From CAWFKW01 sp963816535 (GTDB taxonomy: Bacteria > Bacteroidota > Ignavibacteria > Tepidaquicellales > OLB5), in contig CAWFKW010000003.1 in the NCBI GenBank assembly GCA_963816535.1, positions 1,240,001 through 1,304,000 of the forward strand: 64,000 bases of DNA, given 5' to 3'. Position numbers and translations under genes: made by a program. Below the pieces are notes generated by a model that was not told the DNA's origin, ran no database searches, and saw only the letters and a list, made by a program, of their open reading frames with translations. This document shows, one piece after another, positions 34,072 to 43,215 of this stretch (positions are counted from its first letter, which is position 1; every line of letters begins with the position of its first letter).

Positions 34072-34557
34072 TTAGGATGCGTGTTCCTTTAACGCCATCC
34101 TGTCTCCGGCGCCTTCAAATTTTTTACTGACGGTTTCAAGCCTGCCTGCTTTGCCCAATCCAAATGGCGGCATGTTCACATAAATATTTTCATAACATCC
34201 CCGGCTTATCTTGTATGTCTCATGCCATATGCCCACCGCGGCTGATTTCCTGGCTTTTAGATTGAACCCGCGCCATGCCGGCAGGCGCTCAGCATTCTTA
34301 TTTTTTGCATATTCATCAAGAAGCTCAAAAGATTTCCAGTACTGAACCATAACGGTGGTTCTGCCGAACCAATACTCGGCGCCCATGAGTCCCATCTCAG
34401 GATTCCTGAACAACTCCCTTAGCATTCGCGGCATTGCCATGATCACCGGGTACCATTTATTGATCTTCCGAAAACTATTAATCCGCATTCCTATCATAAA
34501 TATCACGAAATCATTTTCTGAGGTTGCGAACATCCTGTCTTCGATTATTTTTGCCAT
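34072..34557 (-). CDS. DUF4188 (monooxygenase-like) protein
   Basis: A 161-residue protein of the DUF4188 family, small dimeric alpha/beta-barrel-like proteins related to monooxygenases, often next to TetR regulators. Typical stretches are 'FVIFMIGMRINSFRKINKW' (near 17-35), 'GLMGAEYWFGRTTVMVQYW' (near 57-75) and 'WHETYKISRGCYENIYVNMPP' (split near 114-134). The start overlaps the end of the TetR gene by 13 bases, so the pair is one operon and DUF4188 is likely controlled by that repressor. The substrate is unknown. Confidence 0.85.
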   Translation of the reverse strand: MAKIIEDRMFATSENDFVIFMIGMRINSFRKINKWYPVIMAMPRMLRELFRNPEMGLMGAEYWFGRTTVMVQYWKSFELLDEYAKNKNAERLPAWRGFNLKARKSAAVGIWHETYKISRGCYENIYVNMPPFGLGKAGRLETVSKKFEGAGDRMALKEHAS

Positions 34558-35207
34558 TTGTAATTCTCCTTTTGTGAATCGCTCTGTTTATTTTTTGATT
34601 TTATGTTCACGCTGGTATGAATAAAGTTAAGCCCGCCTTCAATCGCCTGCTTTATAAACTCATCCGGCATCATTACACACCTGCCTCTTATAATGAGCGA
34701 AGCCATTCCGTGTACAATAGACCAGAATACAAAAGTCACAGCGTCGACATCCGATTGAATAAAATATCCCTGCTCAATGCATTGCTTAATGTTTTCGCGC
34801 AGGTAGTTGTATGAGCGCTCGCCGGCTTCCCATTTATTTTTCTCGCAAATTTTATCGCCAATACCTTTTGCAATAAACATCAGGTCGTAATAATCCGGGT
34901 TTTCAAGAGCGAACTTCATGTATAGCCGCCCCATTTGTATAAGCTTTTCAGACGGGTCGGGAATGCCATTTAGACTAATCTGCAGCGCATAAAGCTTTTC
35001 AAATCCTTCGTTGTGCAACGCCATTATTATTTCGCTCTTATCCCTGAAATAGGAATATATGGATGCCGGGCTGTATTCTATCTTCTCTGCAATTCTTCTG
35101 AGAGATACATTGTCTATTCCGTCATCAAGAAATAACTTCATTGCGGTCTTAAGGATCATCTTCCGCATTTCTTCTTTTTCCCGGTTCTTTCTTTCTTCAG
35201 TGCCCAT
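34545..35207 (-). CDS. TetR/AcrR family transcriptional regulator
   Basis: A TetR-type repressor. The N-terminal helix-turn-helix lies at about residues 12-60 of the 220-residue form ('FLDDGIDNVSLRRIAEKI', 'YSPASIYSYFRDKSEII'), and the C-terminal ligand domain is mostly helical ('FWSIVHGMASLIIRGR'). I chose the ATG at 35207 ('MGTEERKNREKEEMRK') over the in-frame start at 35261, because the extra 18 residues are not family-like and the stretch upstream is more likely promoter/operator. It overlaps DUF4188 by 13 bases and lies 139 bases from the divergent uvrC gene. It probably controls itself, DUF4188 and perhaps the TonB receptor. Confidence 0.88.
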   Translation of the reverse strand: MGTEERKNREKEEMRKMILKTAMKLFLDDGIDNVSLRRIAEKIEYSPASIYSYFRDKSEIIMALHNEGFEKLYALQISLNGIPDPSEKLIQMGRLYMKFALENPDYYDLMFIAKGIGDKICEKNKWEAGERSYNYLRENIKQCIEQGYFIQSDVDAVTFVFWSIVHGMASLIIRGRCVMMPDEFIKQAIEGGLNFIHTSVNIKSKNKQSDSQKENYKWQK

Positions 35208-35346
35208 ATGAACTGTGTTAAATAATTGAACAACGTTTATTTTCTGAACGCAATTTAGCAAAAAGATTTCTGCTTGTCAAGTACATATGCCGGATTTTCT
35301 TAAAGGTCTTTAATTTTAAACAGATTTTTGCAATTTTTAAATACTC

Positions 35347-37407
35347 ATGGATAAAAGCAACCTGGAAACTAAACTGAATATCCTGCCCACAGGGGCAGGA
35401 GTCTACCAGTTCAAAGATAAGAACGGCAGGATACTGTACGTTGGGAAAGCCAAGAACTTGCGTAACAGAGTCAGGTCGTATTTTGTAAATAAGCCGGTCG
35501 GGCCGCGGCTTACAAAAATGATCTCTCTGATACGCGACTTTGAGATCATTAATACCGATTCTGAAGTTGAGTCTCTTATCCTTGAGATGAACCTCATCAA
35601 TCGCCTCAAGCCGCGCTACAATGTTAACCTGAAAGACGACAAATCGTTTCCGTACGTCGTAATAACCAAAGAGCTTTTCCCCAGAGTGTTCCCTACGCGC
35701 AAGCGCAGGAATGACGGTTCAAAATATTTCGGGCCGTACACTGACGTTACCTCAATGAAATACTCGCTCAAAATGCTGCGCGATATCTTTATGATCCGTA
35801 CATGCAACCTGAATATAACTGAAGAAGCGATTGAGAAAAAAAGATTCAAGGTCTGCCTTGAATACCATATACACAAGTGCGAGGGGCCCTGCGAAGGTCT
35901 AGTTACCGCTGCAAAATATAACGAGATGATCTCAGAAGTTGAAAAGCTTCTGCAGGGGAAGACAACAACCCTTATGAAAGAAATGCGGCAGAAGATGGCC
36001 GATGCCTCAAAGAACGAGAGATTCGAAGAGGCTGCGATGATAAGGAACAGGCTGGAATCGCTTGAGGTGTATTCCGAAAAACAAAAAATAGTGTCGGATG
36101 ATTATCTTGATAAAGACATAATAAACTTCATTAAAGAAGAAGATGATGCATGCGCGATGATATTAAACATCCGCGACGGCAAAGTAATAGGCAAACGCCA
36201 TTATTACCTTGATTCCGTAGAGGATAAGTCAGCCGCCGAAATTCTGGAGAGCGTTATTTTCCGGTACTATTCGGACCAGAATTTCATCCCGCAGGAAATT
36301 CACATACCGGAAGAATTTGAATCTGAAGACGTAAGCATGGAAGCGATAGAGCAGTGGTTCAGGAATAAATCAGGCGTGCAGCCGCGGTTTGTATTCCCCA
36401 AGCGCGGCGAGAAGATGCAGCTGCTATCAATGGTTAAGACCAACGCGCGTTACATGCTTGACGAGCTTAAACTGCAGCGCCTGAAGCGCGAGTTCATTCC
36501 AAACTCCGTTACGGCGCTCAAACGGGACCTTAGGCTTACAAAACTGCCGAGAAGGATAGAGTGTTTTGATATATCAAACATACAGGGTACAGACACCGTT
36601 GCATCAATGGTTGTGTTTGTTGACGGGCGGCCGAAAAAGAATGATTACAGAAAATTCAAAATAAGAACGGCGCTGAATGAAACCGGAAGGCCGGATGATT
36701 TCGCCTCGATGCGGGAGGTGATTTACAGAAGATATGTTAAGAACGCCGAGCAAACTATTGCCTCACAACTGAGCGCTACAGATAAGCATTCAAACGGAGA
36801 TGAGAACAAAGAAAAAGAAACCAATCCTTCCCTCTTGAGTTCCGTGTTAGCGGAACGAAATCCCGCTTTAGCGGGATCCGAAAAATCAAATGAAGCTGAA
36901 CAGGTTACTAACGGAGAGACCATTATCGAAAAAGAATACTATACAGAAGTCACTCCCCTCCCCGACCTTATCGTAATCGATGGCGGCAAGGGTCAGCTTT
37001 CCTCTGCGGTAAAGGTTTTAGATGATTTGGGGATAAAAAACCAGAATATTATAGGACTTGCAAAGAAGCTGGAGGAGGTCTTTGTACCCGGTTCTTCGGA
37101 TGCGCAGTCGGTGCCAAAAACCTCGAGCGGATTGAAGCTTCTTCAGCGAATCCGCGATGAAGCGCACCGCTTCGCGATAACGTATCACCGCACGCTTCGC
37201 GATAAACGAACATTAACCAGCCAGCTGGAAGAAATAAAAGGAATTGGCAAAGCCACGGCTCAGAAGCTGCTTAAAGAATTCGGCTCGGTAGAAAAAATCA
37301 AGCTGGCAATGAACGAGAACTACGAAGATTTTGAAAAGCGCGCCGGGAAAAAAGGAGCTGAAAGAATTAAGGTTTATTTTGACAATAATAATACCAATGA
37401 AAATTAA
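35347..37407 (+). CDS. uvrC: UvrABC excinuclease subunit C with an internal insertion
   Basis: UvrC makes both incisions in nucleotide excision repair. Domains in order are: GIY-YIG nuclease (about 12-95, 'GAGVYQFKDKNGRILYVGKA'); UVR UvrB-binding motif (about 205-240); the RNase H-like 5' endonuclease with 'CFDISNIQGTD' (near 405) and 'VIDGGKGQL' (near 541); and C-terminal helix-hairpin-helix ('IKGIGKATAQKLL' near 636). At 686 residues it is about 70 longer than usual. The extra part (about 464-536) sits between 'YRRY' and 'LPDLIVIDGG', is low-complexity and polar, and contains an in-frame palindromic element (36839-36877). The catalytic motifs are intact on both sides. Its stop overlaps the next start (TAATG). 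Confidence 0.96.
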   Translation: MDKSNLETKLNILPTGAGVYQFKDKNGRILYVGKAKNLRNRVRSYFVNKPVGPRLTKMISLIRDFEIINTDSEVESLILEMNLINRLKPRYNVNLKDDKSFPYVVITKELFPRVFPTRKRRNDGSKYFGPYTDVTSMKYSLKMLRDIFMIRTCNLNITEEAIEKKRFKVCLEYHIHKCEGPCEGLVTAAKYNEMISEVEKLLQGKTTTLMKEMRQKMADASKNERFEEAAMIRNRLESLEVYSEKQKIVSDDYLDKDIINFIKEEDDACAMILNIRDGKVIGKRHYYLDSVEDKSAAEILESVIFRYYSDQNFIPQEIHIPEEFESEDVSMEAIEQWFRNKSGVQPRFVFPKRGEKMQLLSMVKTNARYMLDELKLQRLKREFIPNSVTALKRDLRLTKLPRRIECFDISNIQGTDTVASMVVFVDGRPKKNDYRKFKIRTALNETGRPDDFASMREVIYRRYVKNAEQTIASQLSATDKHSNGDENKEKETNPSLLSSVLAERNPALAGSEKSNEAEQVTNGETIIEKEYYTEVTPLPDLIVIDGGKGQLSSAVKVLDDLGIKNQNIIGLAKKLEEVFVPGSSDAQSVPKTSSGLKLLQRIRDEAHRFAITYHRTLRDKRTLTSQLEEIKGIGKATAQKLLKEFGSVEKIKLAMNENYEDFEKRAGKKGAERIKVYFDNNNTNEN
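36839..36877 (+). repeat. Palindromic element inserted in frame in uvrC
   Basis: Two adjacent hairpins: 36839-36844 with 36851-36856 (GTTCCG/CGGAAC) and 36860-36866 with 36871-36877 (ATCCCGC/GCGGGAT, loop ttta). They code for part of 'SVLAERNPALAGSEK'. The second hairpin has the same character as the intergenic 'attcccgc/gcgggaat' repeats in this window. It looks like a dispersed palindrome that landed in a tolerant loop, as Rickettsia palindromic elements do. Confidence 0.7.
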
Positions 37408-38948
37408 TGTACATTATTATTAGATCTTGCTTTCTGATAATCATTTTTGTTTGCCATTCATACAGTCAATATTCCTTTGATATTTCAAAAATCAATCCCT
37501 CAATTAGAGCCGATATAGAAACCTTGAGCCAAAAGAACGTTTTGGAAGGAGTATTCGTTGGCAATCCGGGGATAGTATCTAAAACTTACGCTTTATACAG
37601 AAAAATTCGTCTTGCTTCAAGCAGCTCTGACTTGGCTGAATTGACAAACCATCCCAAGGCTATTATTAGATGTTACGCGTTTTGGGGGCTTGCAGAGAGA
37701 AAAGAAAAGAATTTGATTACAATATTGGTTAATCATATTATTGATACAGAAAGGATTAACACGCTGTTTGCAGATGTTGGCAGCAATGTAATGGTCGGCG
37801 ATTTTATGATTCAAACGGTCGTCCCAAAATTTGTCTTTTTTTCTGATTACGCATTTTCCAATAATAGTCAATTAGATGAACATGATATATCAGTTCTTGA
37901 TAGTGTAGTGATTTTTTCTCCTAATAATTTATCGTACAGAAAAATTGCTTTATTAAATTGCAGTCCTATTTATTCCTATTATCCAAGGATCCGGAATTTA
38001 GCGGAGCAAAATAATATTTATTCTATTATTCCATTATCTAAATACAAAAAAGAAAAAGACATAAATTTGATATTGAGTTCGATAAATTTTGAGAAGAAAA
38101 AGGATGAATTCTATTCTTGCTTTTATTACACAATGATGGCTATTTCTAATTTCCCTAATGAAGAAACATGGGAATTTACTAAGAATTTATCGTTTGAAGA
38201 TTTTCAGAAGGATAGTAAAATTGATGGAAGAAACTTTGAAACATATTTCGAAGCAGTCGCTTCTTTTAGAAGACCTGAATCAATAACATTGTTGAATAAG
38301 CCTGAGTTTGCATATTATAGCTTGATGGCAATGCAGAAGTATAATGATACACTATATGACTCTCTTAAATTCAGCATCTGGGAAAATTCAGGCATATATA
38401 CAAAAGAATCGGTAATATATTTACTTTCAAGGGATTCCGGTCGAGTATTAAAAGATATCGTAAATACACTAAGATTACAAAATAGATTTCTGCAATATTC
38501 CGAGGACCCTTTTTTAATTGTCGAATACGGAAAATGCAAAGAAAGTATCAATGAAATGTTCAACATCTTGTCAATTCTTAATCCTACGGAAGCTATTTCA
38601 ATACTAAAACAAAAGTTAATCTCCAGTACATATAATGAGTTGCAATTTTATTCAAGTAAAGCTAAAACATTTAGAAACGAAGAAATAGTTACCACCATGC
38701 TTTCCAGACTTGAGAATGACGGCGACCTATTTATGAACGATGATTATTGGAGTATTATGAAAGGAATTATTTCGTTTGGAGATTCCGTAATAAATGAAAA
38801 GATGATTGCGTCTATTTTAAAGAATGATTATGCGGTATCAAAAAAACATCTGGATGAAACACAAATCAATAAAATAATCGGCTATATTAAGGGAGATATT
38901 ATTGACCCGAGATCTTCAGATGAAAAACAAGAAGAAAAATATAGGTAG
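37407..38948 (+). CDS. Exported protein of unknown function, AT-rich, coupled to uvrC
   Basis: A 513-residue protein with a signal peptide (residues 1-20, 'IIIFVCHSYSQ'). The rest is mostly helical with repeating leucine/isoleucine spacing. 'HPKAIIRCYAFWGLAERKE' (about 81-99) resembles a HEAT repeat ('dpnpeVRcyAfwaLa'), so a HEAT-like solenoid is possible. No enzyme motif is seen. The start codon overlaps the uvrC stop (TAATG), so it is translated from the uvrC message. Base composition is clearly more AT-rich than the neighbours and codon use leans on A/T endings, which may point to later arrival. The function is unknown. Confidence 0.7.
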   Translation: MYIIIRSCFLIIIFVCHSYSQYSFDISKINPSIRADIETLSQKNVLEGVFVGNPGIVSKTYALYRKIRLASSSSDLAELTNHPKAIIRCYAFWGLAERKEKNLITILVNHIIDTERINTLFADVGSNVMVGDFMIQTVVPKFVFFSDYAFSNNSQLDEHDISVLDSVVIFSPNNLSYRKIALLNCSPIYSYYPRIRNLAEQNNIYSIIPLSKYKKEKDINLILSSINFEKKKDEFYSCFYYTMMAISNFPNEETWEFTKNLSFEDFQKDSKIDGRNFETYFEAVASFRRPESITLLNKPEFAYYSLMAMQKYNDTLYDSLKFSIWENSGIYTKESVIYLLSRDSGRVLKDIVNTLRLQNRFLQYSEDPFLIVEYGKCKESINEMFNILSILNPTEAISILKQKLISSTYNELQFYSSKAKTFRNEEIVTTMLSRLENDGDLFMNDDYWSIMKGIISFGDSVINEKMIASILKNDYAVSKKHLDETQINKIIGYIKGDIIDPRSSDEKQEEKYR

Positions 38949-38972
38949 AACTTAAATGAACTTTAATCAATA

Positions 38973-39680
38973 ATGAATAAAGGTAAATTATATCTTATCC
39001 CTACTTCGCTGGGAAGCAACGAACTTGTAAATACATTGCCCTCGCGGGTTATGCATGTTATTAATTATATCGATAACTACGTCGTAGAGAATGTTAAGTC
39101 TGCGGTTCAATTCTTAAAGCTTGCAGGGATAGTGAAAAAAGTTCAGGACCTGAGTTTTTCGGTTTTGAATGTTGACACGAGCGACCAAATGATCCCGAGG
39201 CTTCTTCAGCCTGCGCTCGAAGGAAAAAATATCGGACTTTTATCAGAGGCAGGAGTGCCATGCGTAGCCGACCCGGGCGCTAAGCTTGTCGCAGTTGCGC
39301 ATGAACAAGGCATCAAAGTTATTCCGCTTGTAGGGCCATCATCAATAATCCTAGCGCTTATGGCATCCGGACTCAATGGCCAGAATTTCGCATTCAACGG
39401 TTACCTGCCAATTGAACGGAAGAAAAGAAAATTAAGATTGCTTGAGCTGCAGAAAATAATTCTTGCGACAGGTCAAACACAGATCATAATTGAGGCGCCG
39501 CACAGAAATGATAATCTATTGGCAGACATAATCGGTTCATGCGCTTTAAGACTGAAACTATGCATGGCAGTTGACCTGACAATGGAATCTGAAAGCATTA
39601 CTACAAAAACAATTGAGAGCTGGAAAATGCACTCCAGGGTAATTGGGAAAAAACCGGCTATTTTTCTTCTTGGCAAATAA
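38973..39680 (+). CDS. SAM-dependent tetrapyrrole-methylase-fold protein, RsmI-like
   Basis: A 235-residue methyltransferase of the RsmI/tetrapyrrole methylase family (class III). The N-terminal 'GKLYLIPTSLG' corresponds to the 'LYlVaTPiGN' motif. 'LLSEAGVPCVADPGAKLVA' (about 89-107) and 'VIPLVGPSSIILALMASG' (about 115-132) are the SAM and substrate-site motifs. RsmI methylates the 2'-O of C1402 in 16S rRNA; this shorter Bacteroidota-type branch lacks the C-terminal part, so its target may differ. It lies 24 bases after the AT-rich gene. Confidence 0.82.
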   Translation: MNKGKLYLIPTSLGSNELVNTLPSRVMHVINYIDNYVVENVKSAVQFLKLAGIVKKVQDLSFSVLNVDTSDQMIPRLLQPALEGKNIGLLSEAGVPCVADPGAKLVAVAHEQGIKVIPLVGPSSIILALMASGLNGQNFAFNGYLPIERKKRKLRLLELQKIILATGQTQIIIEAPHRNDNLLADIIGSCALRLKLCMAVDLTMESESITTKTIESWKMHSRVIGKKPAIFLLGK

Positions 39681-39750
39681 ATCCGGAACAACCATTTCCC
39701 AATTCCTGAAAATATTACTATTTTGCCATTAAATTAATTGCCAATCAAAT

Positions 39751-40170
39751 ATGAAAAAAATAAGATTTGTTTGTTTCAGTTTCAGCATGGCTGCAATATT
39801 GCTTTTCGGATCTTCACGTTCTATCGCAGATCCTAACGTTCAATGGCAATTCAAATCGCTTGGAGAAGACGCAAACGGAACGCCTTCCACTATATTATAT
39901 GTCATGCTGAATGATAACTTAAATGAAATTGCGACTGAGACAGGGAACTTCAATATTATCAACCCGGAAGATTTTAAAGACAACGGCATTCCAAAGAACG
40001 CGTTAATAGCCTGTCAATGCTGGTGGGCCGGAGCAGGGGCGGATTATTGGGTGGTCAAAAAGGGCTCTACGCTCGTAGTCATGGAAAGGGATTTGTCGGA
40101 AGGCGACCCGGATCATCCATATGATTATACCTCAAAACCTGTTAAAGTAAAAACTATAAAGATCGATTAA
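39751..40170 (+). CDS. Small exported protein of unknown function
   Basis: A 139-residue protein with a signal peptide (residues 1-26, 'LLFGSSRSIAD'). The mature part of about 112 residues is rich in strands and contains 'IACQCWWAGAGADYWVV' (about 84-100), two close cysteines beside a Trp pair. I do not recognise the family. It should be periplasmic or surface-located. A bidirectional terminator hairpin follows 20 bases after the stop. Confidence 0.65.
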   Translation: MKKIRFVCFSFSMAAILLFGSSRSIADPNVQWQFKSLGEDANGTPSTILYVMLNDNLNEIATETGNFNIINPEDFKDNGIPKNALIACQCWWAGAGADYWVVKKGSTLVVMERDLSEGDPDHPYDYTSKPVKVKTIKID

Positions 40171-40189
40171 GTTAAGCGCTATAAAAAAA

Positions 40190-40225
40190 GGACGGCTCAA
40201 TCAGCCGTCCTCATAAAAATTTTAC
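40190..40225. terminator. Bidirectional terminator between the small exported protein and HU
   Basis: A perfect 8-bp GC-rich stem, GGACGGCT/AGCCGTCC (40190-40197 with 40203-40210). There is an A-run before it and a T-rich stretch after it, so it can end both convergent genes. Confidence 0.88.
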
Positions 40226-40234
40226 ATCCCCCGG

Positions 40235-40510
40235 TTATTTATTAACCGTCTCTGATAATTCTTTCCCCGCTTTGAACTTAGCTACTTTTCTCGCTTTGAT
40301 CTGAATAGCTTCGCCGGTCCTGGGGTTTCTTCCGGTCCTTGCATTCCTTTTCGAAACTGAGAACGTTCCAAACCCAACCAGTGAAACTCTTCCGCCTTTT
40401 TTCAGCGTCTTAGAAACGCATCCTAAAAATGAATCTAAAGAGGCTCTCGCCGAAACTTTAGTGCTGTCGGCATCTTTTGCCATTTGTGTAATGATTTCTT
40501 CTCTTGTCAT
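40235..40510 (-). CDS. HU-family DNA-binding protein
   Basis: A 91-residue histone-like protein that bends DNA as a dimer. The fold is complete: N-terminal helices ('SARASLDSFLGCVSKTLKKG'), the beta-arm signature 'GFGTFSVSKRNARTGRNP' (about 46-63) and the end 'KFKAGKELSETVNK'. It ends next to a bidirectional terminator. The start is ATG at 40510. HU or an IHF-like relative cannot be told apart by eye, but the length and signature favour HU. Confidence 0.95.
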   Translation of the reverse strand: MTREEIITQMAKDADSTKVSARASLDSFLGCVSKTLKKGGRVSLVGFGTFSVSKRNARTGRNPRTGEAIQIKARKVAKFKAGKELSETVNK

Positions 40511-40783
40511 AGATTTATTTAGTTAAATTATTGTTATGAATTGTATTATAAAGATAACACTAATATAAATAATAGTAAATTCAAACATTAATCCGAATGA
40601 GGGTTTACGGGCATTCAGCCATTTCAAATATTGGCGCAAACATCCGCGTATATTTCTTATCCGGTCATTAAAAATATTTCTCATCCGTCCTATAGAAAAA
40701 GGCGCCGAATATCTTTATTCCATAATTTTATTACAGATATTATACTATATTAGCGGCTATTAAAACCAAAAAATTCCCAAAAA

Positions 40784-42583
40784 GTGAAGCTTTTATTCAA
40801 ATATTTAAGAAAATACAGGGGGCTGGTCATATTATCGCTGGCGCTCGCGGCAATTAACCAGGTGTTCTCGATGTTTGACCCGGTCATCCTGAGATATATT
40901 ATCGACGACTATGCCACAAAGTTCGATCACTACACGCGCATGCAATTCTTCAAAGGGGTTGGTTTCCTGCTGGCCCTGGGGATAGGCTCGGCATTCGTCT
41001 CCAGGGTTGCCAAGAACTTCCAGGATTATTATATAAACCTTATCACACAAAGGCTTGGCGCGCAGATATACGCCGACGGAATTAAACATTCGCTGGGGCT
41101 GCCGTACCAGGTTTTTGAGGATAAGAGAAGCGGCGAGACGCTGGGCGTCCTGCAGAAAGTAAGAACTGACGTAGAGAAATTAATAATGTCGTCGGTCAAT
41201 GTTTTGTACGGCACGCTTATCGGAATAATTTTTGTAACCATATATTCTTTTACGATTCACTGGATAATTTTCCCGGTATATATAGTCACCGCGCCGCTGA
41301 TAGGATGGATAAGCTCTAAGCTCAGCAAAAAAATAAAGAAAGTTCAGAAGAATATCGTTTCCGAAACAACAGCGCTGGCTGGCACGACAACTGAATCGCT
41401 GCGGAATATAGAAATTGTAAAAAGCCTTGGGCTGTCGCAGCAGGAAATAAACAGGCTTAACAGCACAACCGATAAAATACTCGGGCTTGAGCTTAAAAAA
41501 GTAAAATATATAAGAAGCCTGAGCTTTGTACAGGGAACAATGGTAAACTTTCTGAGAACGAGCATATTATTTATAATGCTTTACCTTATTTTTTCGCGCG
41601 TGATAACTGCGGGAGAATTTTTCTCGTTATATATATATTCGTTCTTTATATTCGGCCCTCTGCAGGAGCTGGGCAACATAATTAATGTTTACAGGGAAAG
41701 CGAAGTTTCGCTCGATAACTTTAAAGATATTCTTGACACGCCGCTGGAAAAGAGGCCTGAGAACCCGATCTCGATCGGTAACATCGATACGTTTGAATTT
41801 GACGACGTGAGCTTCAAACATCAAAGCGCTTCATCAAACGCGTTAAGCGATATTTCGTTCACAACCCGAATAGGCGAGACCGTCGCATTCGTGGGCCCCT
41901 CAGGAGCGGGGAAATCGACGCTTGTAAAAATGCTGGTAGGATTATATTCACCGCTTACCGGAACTATAAAGTATAACGGCGTCCCCGGCGAACAGATCGA
42001 ATTTGAGCAGCTGAGACGGCAAATCGGTTTTGTAACCCAGGACACGCAGTTATTTGCCGGGACAATAAGAGAAAATCTTTTATTTGTAAATCCGGATGCA
42101 ACAGATGATGACGTGCTTGACGCGCTAAACAAGGCCTCGTGCCAGAATTTACTCGCACGGGCGGATAAAGGAATTAATTCCATCATTGGCGAAGGAGGCG
42201 TGAAAGTTTCAGGCGGAGAGAAACAGAGAATATCGATTGCAAGGGCTCTGCTTCGCAAACCGCGCATGCTGGTTTTTGACGAGGCGACCTCGGCGCTTGA
42301 CTCGCTTACCGAAGATGAGATCAGCAAGACGATCAAAGACGTTTCATCCCAAACAGACCACATTACCATTTTGATAGCTCACAGGCTTTCGACTGTAATG
42401 TATGCTGATAAAATATATGTACTTGAAAGAGGCAGGATAATTGAATCGGGCAGGCACGATGAACTTCTGGATGAAAAGGGACTTTATTACGCTATGTGGC
42501 GCCAGCAGATCGGCGAACGTGAAAGAACAAACGGCAGGCCAAAGGGAGAAAAAATAATTTATAAAGAATATAAAGTTTTATAA
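40784..42583 (+). CDS. ABC exporter (fused membrane and ATPase domains)
   Basis: A 599-residue half-transporter of the ABCB/MsbA type. The membrane domain has six helices (about 15-310). The ATPase domain (about 340-585) has Walker A 'GPSGAGKST' (near 370), the signature 'VSGGEKQRISIARALL' (near 475), Walker B 'MLVFDEATSALDS' (near 495) and the H-loop 'LIAHRLST' (near 530). All catalytic motifs are intact. Homologues export lipids, drugs or peptides as homodimers. The start is GTG at 40784; no better ATG lies nearby. ApaG follows after 19 bases, likely in the same operon. Confidence 0.94.
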   Translation: MKLLFKYLRKYRGLVILSLALAAINQVFSMFDPVILRYIIDDYATKFDHYTRMQFFKGVGFLLALGIGSAFVSRVAKNFQDYYINLITQRLGAQIYADGIKHSLGLPYQVFEDKRSGETLGVLQKVRTDVEKLIMSSVNVLYGTLIGIIFVTIYSFTIHWIIFPVYIVTAPLIGWISSKLSKKIKKVQKNIVSETTALAGTTTESLRNIEIVKSLGLSQQEINRLNSTTDKILGLELKKVKYIRSLSFVQGTMVNFLRTSILFIMLYLIFSRVITAGEFFSLYIYSFFIFGPLQELGNIINVYRESEVSLDNFKDILDTPLEKRPENPISIGNIDTFEFDDVSFKHQSASSNALSDISFTTRIGETVAFVGPSGAGKSTLVKMLVGLYSPLTGTIKYNGVPGEQIEFEQLRRQIGFVTQDTQLFAGTIRENLLFVNPDATDDDVLDALNKASCQNLLARADKGINSIIGEGGVKVSGGEKQRISIARALLRKPRMLVFDEATSALDSLTEDEISKTIKDVSSQTDHITILIAHRLSTVMYADKIYVLERGRIIESGRHDELLDEKGLYYAMWRQQIGERERTNGRPKGEKIIYKEYKVL

Positions 42584-42602
42584 ATTTTTCATATATTGAT
42601 AC

Positions 42603-43001
42603 ATGGAGAATAATACAAGTTCAGATATAACTACCGAAGGATTACGCGTTCAGGTATTCCCTGAATATTTGGAAGAGCAGTCTAATCCTGAATTGAACAG
42701 ATTTGTTTTTACGTACAGGGTAGTTATTACCAATGACGGCGAGCGCTGGGCCAAGCTTGTTGCGCGTCACTGGATAATCATAAACGCTGAAGGCGACCGT
42801 GAAGACGTTGAGGGCCCGGGGGTTGTAGGCTTTACGCCCGAGCTGTATCCGGGCGAATCGTTTGAATATTCAAGTTCATGCCCCATTGATACAGGCTGGG
42901 GAACAATGGAAGGCAGTTTCAAGATGATTCGCGATGACGGCGAAAAATTTGAAGCGAAGGTCGGGCGTTTCTATTTAGTCAGCTCAAAGGTTATGGCATG
43001 A
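42603..43001 (+). CDS. apaG: ApaG-domain protein
   Basis: A 132-residue ApaG protein, a fibronectin-type-III-like beta sandwich. The family core runs from 'GLRVQVFPEYLEEQS' to the end, with the glycine-rich 'DVEGPGVVGFTPELYPGESFEYSS' region (about 75-98, split) and 'GTMEGSFKM' (near 101). ApaG genes are often next to rsmA or apaH and have been linked with cobalt/magnesium efflux; the real activity is unsettled. Here it follows an ABC exporter gene by 19 bases and is ended by a terminator at 43029-43052. Confidence 0.92.
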   Translation: MENNTSSDITTEGLRVQVFPEYLEEQSNPELNRFVFTYRVVITNDGERWAKLVARHWIIINAEGDREDVEGPGVVGFTPELYPGESFEYSSSCPIDTGWGTMEGSFKMIRDDGEKFEAKVGRFYLVSSKVMA

Positions 43002-43028
43002 AATTAATTGAATAAATTTTTTACAAAC

Positions 43029-43052
43029 GGGCAGATTTAATCTGCTCTTTTT
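43029..43052 (+). terminator. Terminator after apaG
   Basis: Stem of about 8 bp (43029-43036 with 43040-43047, including one G-T pair) followed by five Ts at 43048-43052. Confidence 0.75.
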
Positions 43053-43107
43053 GTATCCCCTCTTCCCCTGCTTTCCGGCAAGGAGAATGTTTCAAAGCCT
43101 CCTTTTA

Positions 43108-43133
43108 TAGCCGCAACCTGAAGATTGCGGCTA
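43108..43133. repeat. Palindrome, 'tagccgcaa' class
   Basis: Perfect 9-bp arms TAGCCGCAA/TTGCGGCTA (43108-43116 with 43125-43133). A related 'gcggctac' element lies at 46030-46110. Confidence 0.6.
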
Positions 43134-43215
43134 CAGAAACGTTTGGGAATACATAATAATCGAAAGCCTTGGAGTAGCGCGGGGTGAGGCAAAAACAAAA
43201 CAATAATTAAAAATA

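Noticed and set aside
41821..42369. 182-codon frame antisense to the ABC transporter ATPase domain
   Set aside because: It lies wholly within a gene with all ABC motifs on the other strand and has no domain, RBS or neighbour support; a shadow frame.
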